64,000 nt of DNA, taken from NCBI GenBank assembly GCA_029953615.1, contig CP124529.1, positions 4,800,494 to 4,864,493 on the forward strand. The letters are read 5' to 3'. The stretch comes from Pseudomonas putida (GTDB taxonomy: Bacteria > Pseudomonadota > Gammaproteobacteria > Pseudomonadales > Pseudomonadaceae). Positions 46,403 to 54,361 of this stretch are shown here, piece by piece (the first letter of the stretch is position 1; the number at the start of each line of letters is the position of its first letter). The notes below the pieces were generated by a model. It did not search any database. It was not told the DNA's origin and saw only the letters and a list, made by a program, of their open reading frames with translations. A program made the translations under genes and the position numbers.

Positions 46403-48809
46403 ATGCCTGCAGTAATGTCTAACAGCCTGCGCCCGTTGGTGTGCGCAGTGCGCCCGTTGTTCGCCATGAGCCTATTGTTGTGCGCACCCGCCTGGGCCGA
46501 TGAACCGGCTCGGCGCGCCTATCAGGTACCGGCTGCCAGCCTGGGCGCTGCACTGGCCCAGTTCGCCGACCAGGCCGGTGTCAGCATTTCGCTGGACCCG
46601 GCGCTGGTCAAAGGTCTGCACAGTAGTGGGCTGTCCGGTAATTACAGCGTCGACGAAGGCTTCATGCAGCTGCTGCGCGGCAGCGGCCTACAGTTGCTGC
46701 CGGTAGGTGAGGGCGCCTTCACATTGGGCCCGGCGCCCCAGGCGGGCGGGGCGCTGGAAATCGCCCCAACCAGCATTGTCGGCGGCTTGGCCGCCAGCGG
46801 CGAATCGCAACCTTACGCCGGCGGCCAGGTGTCACGACAGGGCGCGCAAGGCCTGCTCGGCTCGCGCGACTTCATGGAAACCCCGTTCAGTATTACCAGC
46901 TACACCAGCGAACTGGTCAAGAACCAGCAGGCGCGGACCTTGGGCGAGCTGATCGCCAGCGACCCATCGGTGCGCGCCACCAACCCGGCGGGTGGGCGCT
47001 TCGAACAGTTCACCATTCGCGGCTTCAGCCTGTTCAACAGCGATGTGGCCTATAACGGCCTGTACGGCATCCTGCCGACCTACTCGATCGACATGGAAAT
47101 GGCCGACCGGGTTGACATCATCAAAGGCCCGAGCCAGTTGATCAATGGCATTTCGCCGCGAGGCAGTGTCGGCGGCGGTATCAATGTGCAGCCCAAGCGG
47201 GCCGGCGACCAGCCGCTCACCGAGTTTACCGGCAGCTATGCCTCGGCCAGCCAGGCAGGCGGTGCGGTGGACGTTGGCCGGCGCTTTGGCGAAGGGCAGC
47301 AGTTCGGCGTGCGCTTCAACGGCGTGAAACAGGCCGGCGACACCGAGTGGAACCACCAGCGTGTCGAGCGCGAAATGGCGGTGTTGGGCCTGGATTTTCG
47401 TGGCGAGCGCCTGCGGCTTTCGGCAGACCTGGGCCATACCGAGCGCGACACCGATGCACCACAGGAGCGGGTGCTGGTCGGCGCCAATGCCAAGGTGCCG
47501 GATGCCAACGACGTACGCCACAACTACGCCCAGGCCTGGAGCAAGGCGCGCACCAACGACACCTTTGGTGCACTGCACGCCGAGTACGATATCAGCGAAT
47601 CGCTGCTGGCCTATGGCGCGGTCGGTGCGCGCAAGAGCAACCATGACTTCCTGCGCCACAACGTGTCGGTCACCAACGATGCCGGCGACTTTACCGTGCA
47701 GCCGCGCGACTTCACCCGCGATGAAACCGTGCGCACTGCCATGGCCGGCGTGCGCAACTGGTTCCATACCGGGCCGGTCAGCCACGAGCTGAACCTGGCC
47801 GCCACCTACTTCTACATGGACTTCACCAACGGCGGCGCCCGCTATGCCTCGGCGCCCAGCAATCTCTACCACCCGGTAGCCACGCCTACACCGGGCACGC
47901 CAACCCGCATCGACCCCGAGGTGTACACGGAAAACCGCTTTTCCGGCGTGGCCCTGGCCGACACCGTGGGTTTCTTCGACGAGCCGTCTGCTGCTGACCC
48001 TGGGTGCGCGCTGGCAGCGGGTGCAGGTGGATGATTGGAGCGACGGTATCAAGGGGGAGACCGCCTACGATGAAGAGAAGGTGTCACCCTCGGGCGGCGT
48101 GCTGCTCAAGGTTACCGAGCAGCTGTCGTTGTATGCCAACTACATGGAAGGCCTGAGCCAGGGCAAGATCGCGCCGTCGACATCGGTCAACGAAGACCAG
48201 ATCTTCCCGCCGTTCACCAGCCGCCAGGTCGAGGTGGGGGCCAAGTACGACCTGGGTCAGGTTGCCTTCACTGCCAGTGCCTTCCGCATCCGCCAGCCCG
48301 CCTACGAAACCAACCCCGCATCGCGGGTGTTCGGCCCCAATGGCAAGCGCGACAACCGCGGTATCGAACTGAGCGTGTTCGGCGAGCCCGTGCAAGGCGT
48401 GCGGGTGCTGGGCGGGGTGATGTACATCGACAGCGAACTGACCGATACCGTTGGCGGCGCCTACGATGGCAACCGCGCGCCGGCCACGCCCGAGTACAAC
48501 GTCAACCTCGGTGCCGAATGGGATGTGCCTGGGGTGAACGGCCTGACCCTGACGGCGCGGGGCATCCATTCGAGCTCGCAGTACCTGGACCAGAACAACA
48601 GCAAGCAGATTGACGGTTGGGAGCGCTACGACGTGGGTGCGCGTTATGCGTTCAAGGTAGATGCCACCCAGGTGACCTTGCGCGCCAGTGTCGAGAACGT
48701 GCTGGACGACCGCTACTGGAGTTCGGCCGGGGCCTCGGATGACAGCGAACCGGGGCTGACGCTGTCCACGCCGCGTACCTACCTGCTGTCGGCGACAATG
48801 GGTTTCTAG
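46403..48809 (+). CDS. TonB-dependent siderophore transducer receptor (one frameshift)
   Basis: Reconstructed product about 801 aa. Signal peptide (residues 1-33, ending CAPAWA). The STN signalling domain follows (AYQVPAASLGAALAQFADQA, then the GVSISLDPALVKG strand), which marks a transducer that talks to FecR. Then a plug domain with FTIRGFSLFNSDVAYNGLYG and GISPRGSVGGGINVQPK, and a 22-strand barrel ending in LLSATMGF. The frame breaks near 47984 (GAGCCGTCTG): one extra C separates the halves, and its removal restores RLLLTLGARWQRVQVDDW. It probably takes up a ferric hydroxamate or similar siderophore. Confidence 0.9.
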
Positions 48810-48835
48810 CAGGCCAGGTAGATTCAGGCAATCTG

Positions 48836-48957
48836 GGGCCGCCTTGCGGCCCATCGCCGGCAAGCCGGGCTCCCACAGGTACGGCGCAGACCTCAAGGTT
48901 TGCGAAATCCCTGTGGGAGCCCGGCTTGCCGGCGATGGGCTGCGCAGCAGCCCCAGG
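48836..48957. repeat. REP pair, second sequence family
   Basis: GGGGCCGCCTTGCGGCCCAT at 48836 and CGGCTTGCCGGCGATGGGCT at about 48921, with matching GGGCTCCCACAGG / CCTGTGGGAGCCC arms. Lies downstream of the receptor gene. Confidence 0.85.
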
Positions 48958-48989
48958 AGCACTGACTGACAACTATCAGGGCAAGCCCG

Positions 48990-49406
48990 CTAGGCTTGGT
49001 CAGGCACCACTGCGATCACGTCGATTTCCATCAGCCACTCGGCCTGGGCCAGCCCGGCCACCACCAGGCCGGTGGAGATCGGGAACACGCCTTTGAGCCA
49101 CTTGCCCACTTCCTTGTACACCGGCTCGCGGAAGCGCGGGTCGGTGATGTAGGTAGTGGTCTTGACGATGTGTGACAGGTCCGAGCCGGCCTCTTCGAGC
49201 AGTTGCTTGACGTTCTTCATCGCCTGCTCGGCCTGCGCCCGTGGGTCGCCCAGGCCCACCAGGTTGCCTTCGAAGTCGGTGCCGACCTGGCCGCGTACGT
49301 AGATGGTGTTGCCGGCGCGCACCGCCTGGCACAGGTCGTTGTCCAGGGTCTGGTTGGGGTAGGTGGCCTTGGTGTTGAACATGCGGATGCGGGTATGGGT
49401 AGGCAT
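48990..49406 (-). CDS. RidA-family enamine/imine deaminase-like protein
   Basis: 138 aa, chorismate-mutase-like trimer fold. Seen: NTIYVRGQVGTDFEGNLVG, the helix ALEQA-like AQAEQAMKNVKQLLEEAG, the loop VKTTTYITDPRFREPVY and the C-terminal AQAEWLMEIDVIAV. The strand LVVAGLAQAEWLMEID keeps the acidic residue typical of the YjgF/Rid group, though the Arg of RidA (R-x-x-V-x-V) is not obvious; it belongs to a Rid1-7 subgroup. Start overlaps the stop of the monooxygenase gene (TGATG), so they are co-translated. Confidence 0.85.
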   Translation of the reverse strand: MPTHTRIRMFNTKATYPNQTLDNDLCQAVRAGNTIYVRGQVGTDFEGNLVGLGDPRAQAEQAMKNVKQLLEEAGSDLSHIVKTTTYITDPRFREPVYKEVGKWLKGVFPISTGLVVAGLAQAEWLMEIDVIAVVPDQA

Positions 49407-50725
49407 CAGTGGGCTCCGAGGGTGCTGACGTTGCGGGTCTTGGGTTGCTGCTGCTCATCCGCTGCGCGTTGTTCGCGGTCGCGGTAGGCGGTATAGGTGC
49501 GTTGCGTGGCGATGTGCCCGGCGACGTGCTTGGCGTCGTGCCACACGCCCCAGATGAACGACGAGCCACGGCGCGACAGCCACGGCAGGCCAAGGAAGTA
49601 CAAGCCTGGCTCGCGGGCCACGCCGCGTTGGTGCTGGGGCTTGCCGTTGGCGTCGAAGGTGTCTACCTGCAGCCAGCTGAAGTCGACACCGTAACCGGTA
49701 GCCCAGATGATGCTGGTGACGCCGGCCTTGGCCAGGTCCAGCTGCTGCAGCGGGTTGCGCATGCACTCCGGGTCGGCCAGGCGTTTGCGGGCTTCGGGCT
49801 CTTCCGGCAGGTCCAGGCCGTTGCGTTCGATGTAGGCATCGGCGGCATCCAGCAGGGCCAGGTAGTTTTCGTCGCCGCGGTTGATGTTCTCGACCAGGTT
49901 GTCCTGGAAGCGCGCCACGCCGTTATCGAACGACTGGGTCAGGCCGACCAGGGTCATGCCCTGGTGGGCAAGGGCGCGGAAGTCCACGGTGTGGCCGCCA
50001 CGGGCGCCACTGACGGCAATGGTCACGTGCTCGCGGCCAGGCTTGGCGATTTCCGCGTCCCACTCACCCAGCACGCCCAGCCACCAGCAGAAGTCGCGGT
50101 TGCGGTAAGCGCGTGGCGGGCGATCGTGGGCACCGACCGAGAGATACACCTTGCGCCCGGCACGCATCAGTTCTTCGGCGATCTGCACGCCGGAGGAACC
50201 GGCGCCGACCACCAGCACCGCGCCGTCGGGCAGCTGCCCGGGGTTGTAATAGGCGGCGGAGTGGATCTGGTGCAGGTTGCTGTCTTTCGGCGCGATGGCC
50301 GGGATCACCGGTTTCTGGAACGGGCCGGTGGCGGCGACCACGCGGTTGGCGCGAATCACGCCTTCATTGGTTTCGATGGTAAAACCGGGGCGGTCGCTGT
50401 TGCGCAGCACTTTCTTCACTTCGATGCCGGTGCGTACGGGCAGGTTGTACTTGCGTACGTACTGCTCGAAGTAGTCGGCCACCTGGTCCTTGCCGGCGAA
50501 GGCATCGGCGTCGAGGTTGAATTCCAGCCCCGGGAAGCGGTCGTGCCAGACCGGGCCGTTGGCCACCAGAGAGTCCCAGCGGCCGCTGCGCCAGGCCTCG
50601 GCGATACGCTTGCGCTCGAGCACCAGGTGCGGTACGCCAAGTTTGCTCAGGTGTTCGCTCATGGCCACGCCGGCCTGGCCGGCGCCGACGACGAGGGTGT
50701 CGATTTCGAGGTTGTTCAGTGTCAT
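49406..50725 (-). CDS. Flavin-containing monooxygenase (CzcO/YUCCA-like)
   Basis: 439 aa. FAD-binding GxGxxG in VVGAGQAGVAMSEHL, NADPH-binding VLVVGAGSSGVQIAEEL, and the FMO-type ATG motif ATGPFQKPV and IIWATGYGVDFSWL are intact. Family members N- or S-oxygenate nucleophiles or act as Baeyer-Villiger enzymes. Coupled with RidA on one strand and divergent from DUF1028 and M20 genes. In this context it probably hydroxylates an amine or amide, giving an imine or hydroxylamine for RidA to clear (inference). Confidence 0.9.
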   Translation of the reverse strand: MTLNNLEIDTLVVGAGQAGVAMSEHLSKLGVPHLVLERKRIAEAWRSGRWDSLVANGPVWHDRFPGLEFNLDADAFAGKDQVADYFEQYVRKYNLPVRTGIEVKKVLRNSDRPGFTIETNEGVIRANRVVAATGPFQKPVIPAIAPKDSNLHQIHSAAYYNPGQLPDGAVLVVGAGSSGVQIAEELMRAGRKVYLSVGAHDRPPRAYRNRDFCWWLGVLGEWDAEIAKPGREHVTIAVSGARGGHTVDFRALAHQGMTLVGLTQSFDNGVARFQDNLVENINRGDENYLALLDAADAYIERNGLDLPEEPEARKRLADPECMRNPLQQLDLAKAGVTSIIWATGYGVDFSWLQVDTFDANGKPQHQRGVAREPGLYFLGLPWLSRRGSSFIWGVWHDAKHVAGHIATQRTYTAYRDREQRAADEQQQPKTRNVSTLGAH

Positions 50726-50825
50726 GTCCGGGCCCTTGTTCAGGCGGTTTTTGTCAGGTCGGTTTGGAGGACCGCCGTTGCCTGGGGCCAGACTAGGGAT
50801 GCCGTGGAAATGGCGAAAATAGTAT

Positions 50826-50930
50826 TTAGCTGGGGCTTGCCGATAAAACGGCGAAGGCCTTGATTCTTGCCGCCTGTAGCGGGCCCAGCAGCAGCTGTTT
50901 CGGGGTTTTGTTCAAACGTTTCGTGGTCAT
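50826..50930 (-). CDS. Possible 34-residue peptide ORF upstream of the monooxygenase gene
   Basis: A short ORF with AGAGGA seven nt before ATG reads MTTKRLNKTPKQLLLGPLQA and ends in FAVLSASPS. It lies in the divergent promoter region, 100 nt before the monooxygenase start. Basic N-terminus, no known family. It may be a leader peptide or chance. Confidence 0.25.
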   Translation of the reverse strand: MTTKRLNKTPKQLLLGPLQAARIKAFAVLSASPS

Positions 50931-51029
50931 AGTTTTTTCCTCTGCAAACCCTCGGAAAAAGGTCGTTTCGCTGGCCGAAAGGTTCAACCCAGAATGCTGT
51001 GTATCGCACAGCACAACAGGAACCATGAC

Positions 51030-51707
51030 ATGACTTTTTCCATCATCGGTCGTTGCCAGGAAACCGGCCAGGTCGGTATCGCCATCAGCTCTTCGAGCAT
51101 CGCCGTGGGCGCCCGCTGTCCGTGGGTACGAGCCGGTGTGGGTGCTGTTGCTACCCAGAACATCACCTTGCCGGCGCTGGGCCCGCAGATTCTCGATGCC
51201 CTGGAACAGGGCCAGTTGCCGCCTGCCGCTGCGCTGGACCGGGTGCTGAGCGCCAATGGCTGGAGCGAGTACCGCCAGGTCACGGTGATCGACAGCCATG
51301 GCCAGGTGGCACTGTTCACCGGCAAGGAAGCCCTGGGCACGCACTGTGCCCTCGCCGGTGAGCAATGCGCGGCGGCAGGTAACCTGCTGGCCTCGACCCA
51401 GGTGATCGAAGCGATGGTGCAGGCCTTTGAACAAGCCGGCGGGCATCTTGCCGAGCGCCTGTTGGCCGCCATGCACGCGGCGATGGCCGCAGGCGGCGAG
51501 GCCGGGCCGGTGCACTCGGCGGCCTTGAAGATCGCCGGCGAGCTGACCTGGCCGCTGGTGGACCTGCGCGTGGACTGGGCCGAGGCGGACCCGATCGCGG
51601 TACTCGATGGCCTGTGGCAGGCGTATCGGCCGCAGATGCAGGATTACGTTACCCGCGCCCTCAACCCGACTGCCGCGCCAAGCTACGGGGTGCCGGGTGA
51701 TGAGTGA
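51030..51707 (+). CDS. DUF1028 family Ntn-hydrolase-like protein
   Basis: 225 aa. The start MTFSIIGRCQETGQVGIAIS then SSSIAVGARCPWVRAGVGAVATQ is the DUF1028 signature, with an N-terminal nucleophile-like fold. LFTGKEALGTHCALAGEQCAAAGN is another family block. Function is not established; these genes often sit with M20 deacylases or Rid proteins. ATG 51030 follows ACAGGA. The 3' end overlaps the M20 gene by 8 nt, which supports a common pathway. Confidence 0.85.
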   Translation: MTFSIIGRCQETGQVGIAISSSSIAVGARCPWVRAGVGAVATQNITLPALGPQILDALEQGQLPPAAALDRVLSANGWSEYRQVTVIDSHGQVALFTGKEALGTHCALAGEQCAAAGNLLASTQVIEAMVQAFEQAGGHLAERLLAAMHAAMAAGGEAGPVHSAALKIAGELTWPLVDLRVDWAEADPIAVLDGLWQAYRPQMQDYVTRALNPTAAPSYGVPGDE

Positions 51708-52860
51708 ATACGCCAGTCGCGCGCTACTGGCCCGGCTGGTCGGCTTTGCCACGGTCAGCCGCGATTCCAACCTTGAATTGATCGGGTTCATCCGCGACTA
51801 CCTGGCCGAGCTGGGGGTGCAAAGCGAACTGTTCCATAACCCGGAAGGCACCAAGGCTAATCTGTTCGCCACCATCGGCTCTCGGGACGTTGGCGGCGTG
51901 GTGCTGTCCGGGCATACCGATGTGGTGCCGGTGGACGGCCAGGCCTGGACAGTCGAGCCGTTTGCCCTGAGTGAACACGACGGGCGCCTGTATGGCCGTG
52001 GCACGGCCGACATGAAGGGCTTCATCGCTTCGGTACTGGCGGCTGTGCCCGCGTTTCTTGCCCAGCCGTTGCGCCTGCCGGTGCACCTGGCGTTCTCCTA
52101 TGACGAGGAAGTCGGCTGCCTGGGGGTGCGCTCGATGCTGGCCGCACTGGAGCAGCGTGCGCACAAGCCACGGCTGTGCCTGATTGGCGAACCCACCGAA
52201 CTCAAACCGGTGTTGGGGCACAAGGGCAAGCTGGCGATGCGTTGCCAGGTGCAAGGCGCGGCCTGCCACTCGGCGTATGCGCCGTACGGGGTGAATGCCA
52301 TCGAATATGCGGCGAAGCTGATCGGCAAGCTGGGTGATATCGGTGATGCCCTGGCATTGCCGGCGCATCACGACGAGCGCTTCGACCCGCCGTTCTCCAC
52401 TGTGCAGACCGGTCTGATCAAAGGGGGCAGGGCGCTGAACATCGTGCCGGCGGAGTGCGAATTCGATTTCGAAGTACGGGCCTTGCCGGGGGTCGAGGCG
52501 CAGGCAGTGGCCGATCAGTTGCAGACCTACGCCGAGGCCGAATTGCTGCCGCGGATGCGTAAGGTCAATGCGGCCAGCGCCATTCGCCTGCAGCCGTTGA
52601 GCGCTTACCCGGGGCTAGCCACGCCAGCGGATAGCGAGGCGGCTCGCCTGGTGGCGTTGCTCAGTGGCTCGGATCAGTTCGGTACGGTGGCGTTTGGTAC
52701 CGAAGGTGGGCTATTCGACCAGGCGGGGATCCCGACTGTGGTGTGTGGGCCAGGGAGCATGGACCAGGGGCACAAGCCGGATGAGTTTGTCAGTGTCGAG
52801 CAATTGCGGGGGTGTGATGCCATGTTGCTGAGGCTGGTGGATTACCTCAGGCAGGATTGA
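51700..52860 (+). CDS. M20 metallopeptidase family deacylase (ArgE/DapE-like)
   Basis: 386 aa. The two-zinc site is visible: VVLSGHTDVVPVDG (first His/Asp), LYGRGTADMKGF (bridging Asp), FSYDEEVGCLG (catalytic Glu pair) and IGEPTELKPV; the dimerisation lid follows, and HKPDEFVSV near the end supplies the last His. Annotated by homology as acetylornithine deacetylase, but outside an arginine operon it more probably hydrolyses an N-acyl or N-carbamoyl amino acid made or released in the DUF1028/FMO/RidA pathway (inference). Confidence 0.88.
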   Translation: MSEYASRALLARLVGFATVSRDSNLELIGFIRDYLAELGVQSELFHNPEGTKANLFATIGSRDVGGVVLSGHTDVVPVDGQAWTVEPFALSEHDGRLYGRGTADMKGFIASVLAAVPAFLAQPLRLPVHLAFSYDEEVGCLGVRSMLAALEQRAHKPRLCLIGEPTELKPVLGHKGKLAMRCQVQGAACHSAYAPYGVNAIEYAAKLIGKLGDIGDALALPAHHDERFDPPFSTVQTGLIKGGRALNIVPAECEFDFEVRALPGVEAQAVADQLQTYAEAELLPRMRKVNAASAIRLQPLSAYPGLATPADSEAARLVALLSGSDQFGTVAFGTEGGLFDQAGIPTVVCGPGSMDQGHKPDEFVSVEQLRGCDAMLLRLVDYLRQD

Positions 52861-52868
52861 TTGCGCTG

Positions 52869-52957
52869 GCTTCTTCGCGGGCTCGCCCGCTCCCACACTT
52901 ATATCACCGGCTTTGTGGGAGCGGGCATGCCCGCGAAGGGCTGCAAGGCAGCCCCAA
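52869..52957. repeat. Inverted pair of REP elements
   Basis: CTTCTTCGCGGGCTCGCCCG at 52869 and GGGCATGCCCGCGAAGGGCT at about 52922, between the convergent M20 and oprB genes. Confidence 0.85.
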
Positions 52958-52965
52958 TCAAGGTT

Positions 52966-54234
52966 TCAGAAGGTAGCCTTGACCTGCAGGCCCACCACCA
53001 ACGCGTTATCGATGTCTTTCCCGGAGAATGCCCCCGGCTCGATGATGTATTGCACATCCGGGCGCAGGTTCAGCCACGGCGTGGCCTGGTAGCCATAGCT
53101 CAGCTCGATCAACTGCTCGGCGCTGTCGATGTCGGGGAACGGCTGCCCGGCGTTGAGCGCGGCATCTTCCTGCACGTCGCGGCTGCGTGGGTTGGGCACG
53201 GCACGGCCATAGCCCAGCGCCACGGTATCCTTCGGGCGGTTTGCGAACGGCTTGTACAGCACCACGCCCGCGCCATACCACCTGGTGAACGGCGAAGCGG
53301 CCTTGCTCGACGCCGAATACTGGCCGAAGGCATGCAGGCTGCGGCCCGGCGAACCCTGGTCGTTCCACACCGCCTGGTCGACCAGCAGGTAGTGGCCGCC
53401 ACGGCCGGAAACTTCCTCGTCGCTGCCGATGCGTTTCACGTCGGAGCTGTCGTAGTAGTAACCCAGTTTGTACTCGCCCGGCAGCTCGCCCTGCAGCTTG
53501 TACACCAGCTCCACGGGTACCACGGTGCCGGTGGTGTGCTTGGGGCCCAGGTGCCAGGCGCGGCTGGAGTTGCCATTGCTCTGCGGGTCGACGTTGAACG
53601 CCGCCACTCGTAGTTGCCAGGACGGAGACAGGTCGTATTTCACCCGCACGCCAAGGTGGGCATTGGGGTAATTGGTCCAGCCACTGCCGCCAGACATGTT
53701 CAGCGGGTGACCGCAGAAGCCGGCGTTCATGAAGTTGCACAGGATGCCACTGTCCAGGCCGCCGAGGTCGTTGCCCATGGCCATGTAGCCGAGCTTGACG
53801 TTGAGTGCCGGGGTGAACAGGGTACGCTCGTAGCTCAGCTCGGTCAGGCGGGTGTACAGGCCGCCGAAGTTTTCCTGGATCGGCAGGCGGTTGCCCACCA
53901 GGTCTTCCGAGGCGCTGTTGCCGCGGCGGTCGTTGATGGTCAGCTGGACCTTGCCACCATTGTCCAGGCCATACAGTTTCGACAGGTCGAACTGCACGCC
54001 CAGTTTCAGGTTTTGCGAGTAGCGCGCCGAGCGGTGCAGGCCACCGTGGGCGTTGTAGGCGGTTTCGCCGCTGTAGTCGCCGGTGAACCTGACGCCGTCT
54101 TCTTCCAGTTGGTGACGCAGGCCGCCCCAGTCACCGGTCAGGGTGCTGCGGGTCATCAGGTCGCCGTCGGCCAGGGCGGTGCTGCTGGCAAGGGCCAGCA
54201 GCAGGGTGGGGGTGATGCGAATTGCGGATGGCAT
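52966..54234 (-). CDS. Carbohydrate-selective porin, OprB family
   Basis: 422 aa. Signal peptide MPSAIRITPTLLLALASSTA with cleavage near ALA. The mature start LTGDWGGLRHQLEEDGV is the OprB signature, and the barrel ends in Phe (VVGLQVKATF), as outer-membrane beta-barrels do. Other family blocks: SRAWHLGPKHTTG and QYIIEPGAFSG. It lies directly downstream of the PQQ dehydrogenase gene on the same strand, separated by a REP pair; it probably admits the dehydrogenase's substrate to the periplasm. Confidence 0.9.
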   Translation of the reverse strand: MPSAIRITPTLLLALASSTALADGDLMTRSTLTGDWGGLRHQLEEDGVRFTGDYSGETAYNAHGGLHRSARYSQNLKLGVQFDLSKLYGLDNGGKVQLTINDRRGNSASEDLVGNRLPIQENFGGLYTRLTELSYERTLFTPALNVKLGYMAMGNDLGGLDSGILCNFMNAGFCGHPLNMSGGSGWTNYPNAHLGVRVKYDLSPSWQLRVAAFNVDPQSNGNSSRAWHLGPKHTTGTVVPVELVYKLQGELPGEYKLGYYYDSSDVKRIGSDEEVSGRGGHYLLVDQAVWNDQGSPGRSLHAFGQYSASSKAASPFTRWYGAGVVLYKPFANRPKDTVALGYGRAVPNPRSRDVQEDAALNAGQPFPDIDSAEQLIELSYGYQATPWLNLRPDVQYIIEPGAFSGKDIDNALVVGLQVKATF

Positions 54235-54258
54235 TGCTGTATCTCGTATTCTTTTCGG

Positions 54259-54354
54259 GGCCTGTTCGCGGGCACGCCCGCTCCCACAGGATTGTCACTG
54301 CCCTTGAGAAGGGTGCGATCCATGTGGGAGCGGGCGTGCCCGCGAAGCAGGCGA
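54259..54354. repeat. Inverted pair of REP elements
   Basis: GGGCCTGTTCGCGGGCACGC at about 54259 and CGGGCGTGCCCGCGAAGCAG at about 54332, in the gap between the PQQ dehydrogenase and oprB genes. Confidence 0.85.
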
Positions 54355-54361
54355 CGCGGTA

